Positions 31,468 through 37,957 of a DNA stretch of 37,957 nucleotides are shown here, one piece after another. Numbering within the stretch: the stretch's first letter is position 1; each line of letters begins with the position of its first letter. The translations under genes and the position numbers were made by a program. The notes beneath the pieces were generated by a model. The model was not told where the DNA came from. It ran no database searches and saw only the letters and a list, made by a program, of their open reading frames with translations. The DNA comes from CANKBT01 sp038236005 (GTDB lineage: Bacteria > Actinomycetota > Actinomycetes > Mycobacteriales > SCTD01). The stretch lies in NCBI GenBank assembly GCA_038236005.1, contig JBBSTI010000014.1:1-37957 (forward strand), read 5' to 3'.

Positions 31468-32247
31468 GTGAACGGGCTGCTGCCGTCGCCGCTGGCCGGC
31501 GCGGCCGTCGCCGTGCTGCTGGCTCCCCGTGGGCCGCACCGGTTGACGACCGTGCTGCCCCACCCGTCGCCGTCGGGGAGCGGCCGGGCCACGCGCAGGG
31601 CGGTCGGTCCGTCCGGTGCCTGCGCGCTGGCGGGGGTCGGCCTCGCCGTCCTGCTGGGTGGCCTGGTCGGAGCCGTCTGCGGGTTCCTGGTCGCGATGCT
31701 GGGACCGCGCGGGCTGGCGGGGCTCGAGGGACGGGCCGAGCGCGCGGAGCGGGAGCAGGTCGCGACCGAGCTGCCCGCCGCGCTCGACCTGCTTGCCGCC
31801 TGCCTGGTCGGCGGCGCAGCCCTGGCCGGGGCGGTCCGGGCGGTGGCCTGCGCCCTGCCCGGGCCCACCGGCGCCCGGCTCGGTGCGGTGGCTGCCGCGC
31901 TCACCGTCGGGAGCCCGCCGGAGCAGGCCTGGCTCGCGCTGCTCGACCCGTCCGACCGGGCGCTGCCCGGCTCTGGCGCGGCCGGGAAGCCGTCGGACGG
32001 GCTGGCCGCGGCCGTGGTGCGGGTCCTGGTGCGAGCCGATGTCGGTGGTGCGCCGGTGGCGGCGCAGGTCACCCGGCTGGCCGACGAGGCACGCGGCGTC
32101 TCGCTGGCCCGCCGACGACGCGCGGCGGCTCGGGCAGGGGTGCTGGCGGTGGGGCCGCTGGGGCTGTGCTTCCTGCCGGCGTTCGTGCTCCTCGGCATCG
32201 TGCCGGTCGTGGCCGGGCTCGTCGGTCCTGTGCTGGCCGGTCTGTGA
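31468..32247 (+). CDS. tadC: TadC-like pilus assembly membrane protein
   Basis: 259 residues from GTG 31468, 48 nt after tadB. Short T2SSF protein: ELPAALDLLAACLVGGAALAGAV, then a membrane-associated C-terminal part LAVGPLGLCFLPAFVLLGIVPVVAGL. Pairs with TadB to form the membrane platform. It is shorter than proteobacterial TadC, as usual for actinobacteria. Confidence 0.87.
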   Translation: MNGLLPSPLAGAAVAVLLAPRGPHRLTTVLPHPSPSGSGRATRRAVGPSGACALAGVGLAVLLGGLVGAVCGFLVAMLGPRGLAGLEGRAERAEREQVATELPAALDLLAACLVGGAALAGAVRAVACALPGPTGARLGAVAAALTVGSPPEQAWLALLDPSDRALPGSGAAGKPSDGLAAAVVRVLVRADVGGAPVAAQVTRLADEARGVSLARRRRAAARAGVLAVGPLGLCFLPAFVLLGIVPVVAGLVGPVLAGL

Positions 32248-32435
32248 TCGAGGACGTCCGTGCCCGCCGTCCCCGCGGGCGGACGCGGACAGCGACGTAC
32301 GGACAGGTGTTCGTTACGTCGGCTGCGCTCTGCACAGCTGTCCACAGCCACGCCGGGGACGCCCCGGACGCCTCGGCGGGACGCGAGGGTCGGCATGACC
32401 GGTCGACCGACCGGCACCCGACCGCAGGAGGTCCC
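32248..32435 (+). promoter_or_regulatory. Upstream region of the pilin gene
   Basis: 188 nt between tadC and the pilin gene, long for this operon, which suggests a separate pilin promoter. GACGTA (32294-32299) and TACGTC (32315-32320) form an inverted repeat; a CAGCTGTCCACAG segment (32335-32347) is near-palindromic. No -10/-35 pair is certain. AGGAGGT at 32426-32432 is the pilin ribosome binding site. Confidence 0.35.
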
Positions 32436-32756
32436 ATGTCCGTGCCCACGCTTACGTCCGCTCACGAGAACCGCACGTCCCAGCCGCTGCTGCAAGACAG
32501 GCCGCAGCCGATCACGGACGACGCTTCCTGGTTGCTGTCGTTGCGCTCCCTGCCGGTCCGCGTCGTGACCCGGGTGCACGGCCTGACCCAGGCGCACGAG
32601 GGGCCGTCGGAGGACGGCATGTCGACCGCGGAGTACGCGGTCGGCACGGTCGCGGCTGCCGGCTTCGCGGGTGTCCTCTACAAGGTGATCACCAGCGGGG
32701 CAGTGCTGGAGCTCATGCGCGGCATCATCGCCAGGGCCCTCAAGGTCGCGTTCTGA
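32436..32756 (+). CDS. Flp-type pilin (DUF4244)
   Basis: 106 residues from ATG 32436, preceded by AGGAGGT. The mature pilin begins at the prepilin site G61|MSTAEYA, with Glu at +5 (Glu66) and a hydrophobic segment VGTVAAAGFAGVLYKVI, the class III Flp signature. The leader before the cleavage site is 61 residues, far longer than the usual 10-25. Cleaved by a TadV-type peptidase that is not in the window. Likely the major pilus subunit. Confidence 0.9.
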   Translation: MSVPTLTSAHENRTSQPLLQDRPQPITDDASWLLSLRSLPVRVVTRVHGLTQAHEGPSEDGMSTAEYAVGTVAAAGFAGVLYKVITSGAVLELMRGIIARALKVAF

Positions 32757-33196
32757 CCGAGCCCGGCGTCCCGGGTCGGGCCCTCAGCCCGGTCCGGGAC
32801 GGTCGTGGTCGCAGCCGCAGCCGCAGCCGCAGCCGCAGCCGCGACCGCGACCGCGGGAGCGCAACCGTCGAGACGGCCCTCGTGCTGCCCGTCCTGCTCC
32901 TGGTCCTGGCTCTCGGGATGTGGGCCCTCGCCGCGGTCGGCGCGCAGCTGCGCTGCACCGACGCGGCAGGGCTCGCCGCCCGGTCGGCAGCACGTGGTGA
33001 CGACGCGGCGACGGTCGCTGCGGTGGCCCGCTCGATCGCCCCGGACGGTGCCCGCGTCCGGGTCTCCCGGTCCGGCGGGCAGGTCCTGGTCGTGGTGCGC
33101 GCCGAGGTGAGGGCGCTCGGCGGGGTGCTCGGCACGCTGAGCGGCGTGGACGTCGCCGGACGCGCGGTGGCGTGGGACGAGCAGGCCCTCCCATGA
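32753..33196 (+). CDS. tadE: TadE-like pseudopilin (CTG start proposed)
   Basis: 147 residues if started at CTG 32753. The prepilin-type site is RG|SATVETALVLP (G35; Glu at +5), then one hydrophobic helix and a short globular part. The first conventional start, GTG 32882, lies inside the hydrophobic segment and would remove the cleavage site and Glu, so the true start must be upstream; no ATG, GTG or TTG exists in frame. CTG 32753 overlaps the pilin stop as CTGA and has AAGGT 6 nt upstream. The leader carries SRSRSRSRSRDRDR, coded by hexamer repeats. TadE is a minor pilin or pseudopilin of the Tad system. Confidence 0.85.
   Translation: MTEPGVPGRALSPVRDGRGRSRSRSRSRSRDRDRGSATVETALVLPVLLLVLALGMWALAAVGAQLRCTDAAGLAARSAARGDDAATVAAVARSIAPDGARVRVSRSGGQVLVVVRAEVRALGGVLGTLSGVDVAGRAVAWDEQALP
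32810..32851 (+). repeat. Hexanucleotide repeat coding Arg-Ser/Arg-Asp in TadE leader
   Basis: CGCAGC five times (32810-32839), then CGCGAC twice (32840-32851). In the tadE frame this reads (RS)5(RD)2. Copy-number change keeps the frame, because the unit is 6 nt, and would alter the length of the basic leader. Confidence 0.9.
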
Positions 33197-33582
33197 GGCG
33201 CCGAGGCCGAGGGGGCCTGCCGGCCCGCAGGCCCGAGGCAGGCTCAGCGACGGTGCTGGTCCTCGGGCTGGCCTCGGTGCTGACCGCGATCGCCGTGCTG
33301 CTCACCGCGCTGGGCGGGATCTCGGTGGCGCGTCATCGGGCCGCCGTCGCCGCCGACCTCGCCGTCCTGAGCGCGGCCGCACGGTCGCTGGAGGGCGAGG
33401 GTGCTGCCTGCGCGTTCGCCAGCCAGATCGCCGCAGCCCAGGGTGCCCGGCTGGTCGCCTGCGCCTTCGTCGGCGGGCTCGAGGACACCGTCGAGGTGAC
33501 CGTCCTGGTGCGCCCGGGCGGTCGAGCGGGCGTGCTCGGGGAGGTCAGTGCGGACGCTCGGGCAGGTCCGGCCTCCGGCTGA
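33193..33582 (+). CDS. TadE-like protein of the helicase/secretion neighbourhood
   Basis: 129 residues from ATG 33193, in ATGA overlap with tadE. Basic N-terminus, then a prepilin-like segment EAGSATVLVLGLASVLTAIAV and a hydrophobic helix, but the Glu at +5 is replaced by Leu, as in the actinobacterial proteins of this position in the cluster. The remaining part holds RHRAAVAADLAVLSAAARSLEG, the family signature, and two Cys (AACAFASQ and LVACAFVGG) that could form a disulfide. Secreted or membrane-anchored pseudopilin. Function in the pilus not settled. Confidence 0.85.
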   Translation: MRRRGRGGLPARRPEAGSATVLVLGLASVLTAIAVLLTALGGISVARHRAAVAADLAVLSAAARSLEGEGAACAFASQIAAAQGARLVACAFVGGLEDTVEVTVLVRPGGRAGVLGEVSADARAGPASG

Positions 33583-33720
33583 GGGGCGCCGCTGGCCTGG
33601 CCTGCCCGGCCCCGTACGCCGGCGCCCTCTCATCCCGCGCCAGACATCGTCGGCGCGCAGCGTCCTTCGTCCTCCGCCAGGCTGGGCCGGGGGAGGGCCG
33701 GCAGGACAGCCGGAGATCGG

Positions 33721-36078
33721 TCAGCCGGCCAGGGCGGCCACGACAACGTCCAGCAGACGTACGGCCCCTGCCTTGAACAACGGTGCGTTGCCGTTGCCGC
33801 ACTTGGGCGACTGGACGCACGACGGGCAGCCCGAGGCGCACTCGCAAGAGGCGATCGCATCCCGGGTGGCGCGCAGCCAGACCGGTGCCCGGGACCAGCC
33901 ACGCTCGGCGAAGCCCGCCCCGCCCGGATGCCCGTCATACACGAAGACGGTTGCCTCCCCGGTCCCCGGGTGCAGGGCGGTAGAGACCCCGCCGATGTCC
34001 CAGCGGTCACAGGTCGCGAACAGCGGCAGCAGCCCGATCGCGGCATGCTCAGCGGCGTGCAGGGCGCCGGGGACCTCGGCCTCGGTAAGCCGCGCGTGCT
34101 CGAGCAGCGATGCGGACACGGTGTACATCACTGCCCGGGTCCGCAGCTCGCGAACGGGCAGGTCCAGCGGCTCCTCACCCAGCACCTCACCCGACCCCAG
34201 ACGTTTACGCAGGAACGAGACAACCTGGTGGCTGACGTCGACGGTGACGAACGCCAGCTGCACCCCACCAGCGTCCCGCGACCGCAGCGTCTCGACCAGC
34301 GAGATGTCGGTGACCTCGCGGGCCGACGTGGAGTGGTCCGGCTCGGCGCGGTGCACCAGCGCGACCGCGTCGTGCAGGTCGAGCGACTCGACGAGGTAGG
34401 TCTCGCCCTGGTGCAGGTAGACGGCGCCGGCGTGCGCCTGGCTGTGCGAGGCCGCGTTGTCCATCGTCCCCAGCAGCCGGCCGGTCCCGCTCTCCACCAG
34501 GCGCACTGGTGGACCGCCCCCTCCTCGGAGGTCTGCCGACGGTCGTTCGCGCGAGGTCCAGAACCACCCTTTCGGTCGATGTCTGAGCAAACCCCTCCGG
34601 ACGAGGTCTCCGAGCAGCAGCAGCACGTCCTCGGGTTCGCCGAACATCTCGAGCTCGTCCTCGGTCAACGGCAGCTCAGCGGCGGCGCAGCACAGGTGCG
34701 GGCCGAGCACGTACGGGTTCGTCGGGTCCAGCACGGTGGCCTCGACGGGTCGGCCGAACAGCGCCTCAGGGTGGTGCACCAGGTAGGTGTCCAGCGGGTC
34801 GTCACGTGCGACGAACACCGCGAGCGACCCCTGCCCGGCCCGTCCGGCCCGCCCGGCCTGCTGCCAGACCGAGGCCACCGTGCCCGGCCAACCGGTGAGC
34901 ACGACCGCGTCCAGCCCGGCCACGTCGACGCCGAGCTCGAGCGCGTTGGTGGCTGCGACCCCCAGCAGCTCGCCGGACTGGAGCCGGCGTTCCAGCTCGC
35001 GCCGCTCCTCGGGCAGGTAGCCAGCGCGGTAGGCCGCGACCCGCGAGCCGTACGACGGGACGGCCTCCTCGACCGCCCGCCGGGCCTGTAGCGCGACCGT
35101 TTCCGCACCCCTGCGAGAACGGACGAACGCCAGCGTACGAGCCCCCTCCACGACCAGGTCGGCCAAGAGGTCCGCCGTCTCGGCGGTCGCGGAACGGCGC
35201 ACCGGGGCGCCGTTCTCGCCGCGGCCCAAGTCCATCAGCGGCGGCTCCCAGAGCGCGAACTCGGTGTGCCCCCGCGGCGAGGCGTCCTCGCTCACCGCCT
35301 CGACCGCAACGCCGGTGAGCAGCGAGGCCGAGCCGGCCGGGTCCGCGGAGGTGGCCGAGGCGAGCAGGAACGTCGGGGTCGAGCCGTAGCGCGCGCACAC
35401 CCGCCGCAGCCGGCGCAGCACCTGCGCGACGTGCGAGCCGAACACGCCGCGGTAGGTGTGGCACTCGTCGACCACGACGAACCGCAGCCCCCGGAAGAAG
35501 GTCGCCAGCTCGGCGTGCCGCGGCAGCATGGAGGCGTTGAGCATGTCGGGGTTGGTGAGGACCAGCCGGGCGTGCCGGCGCACCCAGTCGCGTTCCTCGC
35601 GCGCGGTGTCGCCGTCGTAGGTCGCGGCCCGCACCGCCATGAGGTTGAGGGCGCGTACGGCCCGCAGCTGGTCGGTCGCGAGCGCCTTGGTGGGGGAAAG
35701 GTAGAGCGCGGTCGGCCGCTCGTGCGTGAGCTGGGACGCCAGCACCGGCAGCAGGTAGGCCAGTGACTTCCCGCTCGCCGTGCCGGTGCTGACGACCACC
35801 GACCGCCCTGCCCAGGCGAGGTCGGCGGCCCGGGCCTGATGCTCGTAGGGCAGCTGCACGCCGCGCAGGGCGAGCCGCTCGCGCAGCAGCGGCGGGACCC
35901 AGCCTGGCCAGTCCGTCGTACGCCCTTCGCGAGCCGGGACGTGCTCGACATGGGTGACTCGATCGGCCCGCGAGGGGTCGAGCGCGAGGCGGGCGAGCAG
36001 GCTCATCGGGCTGGTGGGGGGCGAAGGTACCGGGCGGGCGGGGGGGGAAGGTACCGGGCGGGCGGGGGGTGAGGTCAC
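33721..36078 (-). CDS. DEAD/DEAH-box helicase with DUF1998 domain (MrfA/YprA-like)
   Basis: 785 residues from GTG 36078 (no ribosome binding site, probably leaderless); ATG 36006, giving 761 residues, is the alternative. Q-like region LPYEHQARAADLAWAG, Walker A STGTASGKS (97-105), DECH box (204-207), SATSAD, and motifs V-VI with ALELGVDV and QQAGRAGRAG. The C-terminal DUF1998/MZB region has a Cys cluster (CECASGCPSCVQSPKC) that binds a metal. YprA/MrfA of Bacillus is a 3'-5' helicase in repair of mitomycin-type damage. The N-terminus carries two 8-residue PPARPVPS repeats. Convergent with the TadE-like gene, as typical of the cluster. Confidence 0.93.
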   Translation of the reverse strand: MTSPPARPVPSPPARPVPSPPTSPMSLLARLALDPSRADRVTHVEHVPAREGRTTDWPGWVPPLLRERLALRGVQLPYEHQARAADLAWAGRSVVVSTGTASGKSLAYLLPVLASQLTHERPTALYLSPTKALATDQLRAVRALNLMAVRAATYDGDTAREERDWVRRHARLVLTNPDMLNASMLPRHAELATFFRGLRFVVVDECHTYRGVFGSHVAQVLRRLRRVCARYGSTPTFLLASATSADPAGSASLLTGVAVEAVSEDASPRGHTEFALWEPPLMDLGRGENGAPVRRSATAETADLLADLVVEGARTLAFVRSRRGAETVALQARRAVEEAVPSYGSRVAAYRAGYLPEERRELERRLQSGELLGVAATNALELGVDVAGLDAVVLTGWPGTVASVWQQAGRAGRAGQGSLAVFVARDDPLDTYLVHHPEALFGRPVEATVLDPTNPYVLGPHLCCAAAELPLTEDELEMFGEPEDVLLLLGDLVRRGLLRHRPKGWFWTSRERPSADLRGGGGPPVRLVESGTGRLLGTMDNAASHSQAHAGAVYLHQGETYLVESLDLHDAVALVHRAEPDHSTSAREVTDISLVETLRSRDAGGVQLAFVTVDVSHQVVSFLRKRLGSGEVLGEEPLDLPVRELRTRAVMYTVSASLLEHARLTEAEVPGALHAAEHAAIGLLPLFATCDRWDIGGVSTALHPGTGEATVFVYDGHPGGAGFAERGWSRAPVWLRATRDAIASCECASGCPSCVQSPKCGNGNAPLFKAGAVRLLDVVVAALAG
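36014..36070 (-). repeat. 24-bp repeat at the helicase N-terminus
   Basis: GAAGGTACCGGGCGGGCGGG occurs at 36023-36042 and again at 36047-36066, an offset of 24 bp, with G-rich flanks. In the helicase frame it codes PPARPVPS twice. If translation begins at 36006 it is instead an untranslated repeat. Confidence 0.85.
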
Positions 36079-36100
36079 GATGGGTCCATCATCGGCCCTG

Positions 36101-36125
36101 GGTTGATCGTGGGCTCGCCGGGTAA
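36101..36125 (+). promoter_or_regulatory. Possible stress-sigma (SigB/SigH-type) promoter of bldG
   Basis: GGTT (36101-36104), 15 nt, then GGGTAA (36120-36125) matches the GNNT-N14-16-GGGTAY consensus of Streptomyces SigB/SigH-type promoters, except A in place of a final pyrimidine. It lies about 76 nt upstream of bldG. Confidence 0.4.
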
Positions 36126-36200
36126 GCGACCGGCAACCATCCGCAGAGGCCTGCCCGCAACCGCTCGGGCCGCCCGCACCACAGCACCGGAGGATCATCC

Positions 36201-36554
36201 GTGGACCTGTCCCTGTCGACCCGCACCGAGTCAAGCCCGGCCGGGGACCGCACCGTCGTCGTCGTCGGTGGCGAGATCGACGTCTACACCGCCCCCAAGC
36301 TGCGTGAGCAGCTGATCGACCTGGTGAGCGGCGGCCAGTACCACCTGGTCATCGACATGGAGGGTGTCGAGTTCCTGGACTCGACCGGGCTCGGGGTGCT
36401 CGTCGGTGGCCTCAAGCGGGTGCGTGCGCACGAGGGCTCGCTGCGTCTGGTCTGCACCCAGGAGCGCATCTTGAAGATCTTCCGGATCACCGGTCTGACC
36501 AAGGTGTTCCCGATCCACTCCTCGGTCGACGAGGCCGTCGCGGCGACGGACTGA
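36201..36554 (+). CDS. bldG: Anti-sigma factor antagonist BldG
   Basis: 117 residues from GTG 36201 (GGAGG at 36189-36193). STAS domain nearly identical in pattern to streptomycete BldG: GGEIDVYTAPKLREQL, FLDSTGLGVLVGGLKRVRAHEG and IFRITGLTKVFPIH. Ser61 in LDSTG is the expected phosphorylation site; unphosphorylated BldG binds anti-sigma factors and frees the sigma factor. In streptomycetes it is needed for development and antibiotic production. Co-transcribed with the following ATP-binding protein. Confidence 0.95.
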   Translation: MDLSLSTRTESSPAGDRTVVVVGGEIDVYTAPKLREQLIDLVSGGQYHLVIDMEGVEFLDSTGLGVLVGGLKRVRAHEGSLRLVCTQERILKIFRITGLTKVFPIHSSVDEAVAATD

Positions 36555-36557
36555 GCT

Positions 36558-37043
36558 GTGGCGGTCGTCGAGCTTCGCCTGCCGGCCCTGCCGGAGCACG
36601 TACGCACCGCACGGCTGGTGGCCCTCGCGGCTGCACGACGGGCAGGTCTGGAGGACCGGTACGTCGATGAGCTGCGGCTGGCCCTGGGCGAGGCCTGCGC
36701 GCGGGCTGTGGGCCAGCACCTGCGTCATGCCCCGAAGGCGCAGGTGGTCGTGGCCGTCTCCGACCACCCGGGAGCCTTGTCGGTCTCGGTCAGCGACCAG
36801 GGCCCGCCGGCTGGCCCCAGCGGCGGGGTCGGCTCGATCGGTGACGACCTGCTCGACGGGGCTTCGGAGAACGACGACCCCGACGTCAGCCCCGATCTGC
36901 TGCTCGCGTTGCTCGGCGGGCTGGTCGACGACGTCTGCGTCGAGCCGGGTCCGGAGGGCATCGGCACCACGGTGACCATGCGGTGGCCGCTCCCGGCCGC
37001 CTTGACCCCCGGCGTGCGCAGCTCGTCCATCGCACCTGTCTGA
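36558..37043 (+). CDS. ATP-binding anti-sigma-type protein (BldG partner)
   Basis: 161 residues from GTG 36558, 3 nt after bldG. HATPase_c_2 (RsbW-like) fold: helix HVRTARLVALAAARRAGL, N-box region LALGEACARAVGQHL, G1-like VSDQGPP and a C-terminal GTTVTMRW. The N-box Asn expected four residues after Glu45 is Arg49, and the G1 box DxGxG is DQGPP, so kinase activity towards BldG is doubtful. In streptomycetes the gene after bldG encodes a putative anti-sigma factor. It may bind BldG or a sigma factor without ATP hydrolysis. Confidence 0.85.
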   Translation: MAVVELRLPALPEHVRTARLVALAAARRAGLEDRYVDELRLALGEACARAVGQHLRHAPKAQVVVAVSDHPGALSVSVSDQGPPAGPSGGVGSIGDDLLDGASENDDPDVSPDLLLALLGGLVDDVCVEPGPEGIGTTVTMRWPLPAALTPGVRSSSIAPV

Positions 37044-37160
37044 CCGACGTCAGCCTCTCCGGTCCGTCGAAGAGACCGGCGTCCATGACCGACGTCACGG
37101 TTGTGACATGCTCCCCCGCACGTGTCCAGCCGCTCGGCCGGTCTCGTCCCCAGGAGGATC
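37044..37160 (+). promoter_or_regulatory. Upstream region of hppA
   Basis: 117 nt. TGACCGACGTCA occurs at 37041-37052 (its first bases form the preceding stop) and again at 37086-37097, 45 bp apart. A weak hairpin CCGGTC/GACCGG lies at 37059-37079. AGGAGG at 37152-37157 is the hppA ribosome binding site. Confidence 0.35.
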
Positions 37161-37957
37161 ATGTCCGCCGCGCCGCTCGCCCTGCTCGACCAAGTGCCTG
37201 ATCTCGCCGCGGTGTCCAGCGGCGACAAGGTCATCGTCTACGTCGTGCTCGCCGTGTCGCTGGTGGCTCTCGGCTTCGCCGGGCTCTTCGCCAGAGAAGT
37301 GCTGTCCCACGGCCAGGGCACCCCGAAGATGCAGGAGATCAGCAAGGCGGTCCAGGAAGGCGCCGCCGCCTACCTGAGCCGTCAGTTCCGCACCCTCGCC
37401 GTCTTCGCGGTCCTGGTCTTCGGGCTGCTGTTCCTGCTGCCCGCCGACGACGGCAGCGTGCGGATCGGACGGTCCCTGTTCTTCGCGGTCGGCGCGATCT
37501 TCTCCGCCTCGGTCGGCTTCATCGGGATGACGCTGGCGACCAGGACCAACCTGCGCGTCGCGGCGGCGGCCAACGACCACGGGACCAAGCGTGCCCTGCG
37601 GATCGCGTTCCGGGCTGGCGGCGTCGTCGGCATGTTCACCGTCGGGCTCGGTCTGCTCGGCGCCTCGCTCGTGCTGATCATCTACGACGACCAGGCGCCG
37701 CGCGTGCTGGAGGGCTTTGCCTTCGGCGGCGCGCTGCTCGCGATGTTCATGCGGGTCGGCGGCGGCATCTTCACCAAGGCCGCCGACGTCGGTGCCGACC
37801 TGGTCGGCAAGGTCGAGCAAGGCATCCCCGAGGACGACCCGCGCAACGCCGCGACGATCGCCGACAACGTGGGCGACAACGTCGGCGACTGCGCCGGGAT
37901 GGCCGCCGACCTGTTCGAGACCTACGCGGTCACCGTCGTCGCGGTGATGCTCCTGGG
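37161..37957 (+). CDS. hppA: Membrane-bound proton-translocating pyrophosphatase (3' end outside window)
   Basis: First 265 residues of H+-PPase, which pumps protons using pyrophosphate hydrolysis. Seen: N-terminal helix VIVYVVLAVSLVALGFAGLF, the family segment EISKAVQEGAAAYLSRQF, then GGGIFTKAADVGADLVGKVE and IPEDDPRNAATIADNVGDNV, which hold the Mg-PPi ligand Asp residues. ATG 37161 follows AGGAGG. The residue that distinguishes K+-dependent from K+-independent pumps lies beyond the window. Follows bldG and its partner, a conserved actinobacterial order. Confidence 0.95.
   Translation, partial: MSAAPLALLDQVPDLAAVSSGDKVIVYVVLAVSLVALGFAGLFAREVLSHGQGTPKMQEISKAVQEGAAAYLSRQFRTLAVFAVLVFGLLFLLPADDGSVRIGRSLFFAVGAIFSASVGFIGMTLATRTNLRVAAAANDHGTKRALRIAFRAGGVVGMFTVGLGLLGASLVLIIYDDQAPRVLEGFAFGGALLAMFMRVGGGIFTKAADVGADLVGKVEQGIPEDDPRNAATIADNVGDNVGDCAGMAADLFETYAVTVVAVMLL

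Noticed and set aside
32800..32860. Alanine-rich peptide from the CGCAGC repeat in another frame
   Set aside because: The frame giving poly-Ala starts at an internal GTG and lacks family sequence; the RS/RD frame leads directly into the conserved TadE prepilin site.

Overview
The window is GC-rich chromosomal DNA from an actinobacterium (Actinomycetota). The evidence is heavy G/C third-position use, many GTG starts, 4-nt ATGA/GTGA stop-start overlaps, several leaderless-looking promoters, a MarP-type protease, the actinobacterial Ssd/Tad/TadE/helicase cluster and a near-canonical BldG followed by an ATP-binding regulator and a proton pyrophosphatase. I cannot name a genus from sequence alone. 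No rRNA, tRNA, CRISPR array, insertion sequence or prophage is visible.

Layout. (1) 1-4809: the C-terminal protease domain of a MarP-like protein, then a block with a FAD aromatic-hydroxylase-like enzyme, an SRPBCC-like small protein behind an 18-bp palindrome, an NAD-dependent epimerase/dehydratase, a small unknown protein and a divergent LysR regulator with a clear operator. (2) 4806-7032, minus strand: SRPBCC protein, DUF1469 'holin-like' membrane protein, alpha/beta hydrolase (epoxide-hydrolase type) and DUF309 protein. (3) 7199-13519: a complete seven-gene Mrp Na+/H+ antiporter operon (A-G), every junction overlapping by 4 nt, with unusual low-complexity tails on several subunits. (4) 13507-22745, mostly minus: acetate utilisation, with acetyl-CoA synthetase, a DUF485/ActP-type symporter pair, and a second symporter with a small membrane partner transcribed behind a LytS-type kinase and LytTR regulator. 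(5) 22841-26877, plus: MFS-like membrane protein, a Fic-fold protein with a lost catalytic motif, a 15-bp repeat tract, and two unknown proteins that look related. (6) 27183-33582: HAD-IB phosphatase, then divergently the Tad pilus set ssd, tadA, tadB, tadC, Flp-like pilin (DUF4244), TadE and TadE-like pseudopilin. (7) 33721-37957: MrfA/YprA-like DNA helicase, then bldG, an anti-sigma-type ATP-binding protein and the start of hppA.

Working together: the Mrp antiporter and proton pyrophosphatase act on ion gradients. Acs and the two symporters take up and activate acetate or related short monocarboxylates, probably under the LytS/LytTR pair. The Tad genes assemble a Flp-type pilus; the prepilin peptidase is not in the window. 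BldG and its partner belong to an anti-sigma switch.

The most useful unusual points are: two genes (hydrolase and tadE) whose real N-termini appear to begin at CTG codons placed in CTGA overlaps; an octapeptide repeat tail on MrpA; a Fic-fold protein keeping its inhibitory motif but not its active site, followed by an in-frame pentapeptide-coding repeat; and several strong hairpins inside or upstream of the Tad operon. I did not find a convincing wholly new multi-gene system.
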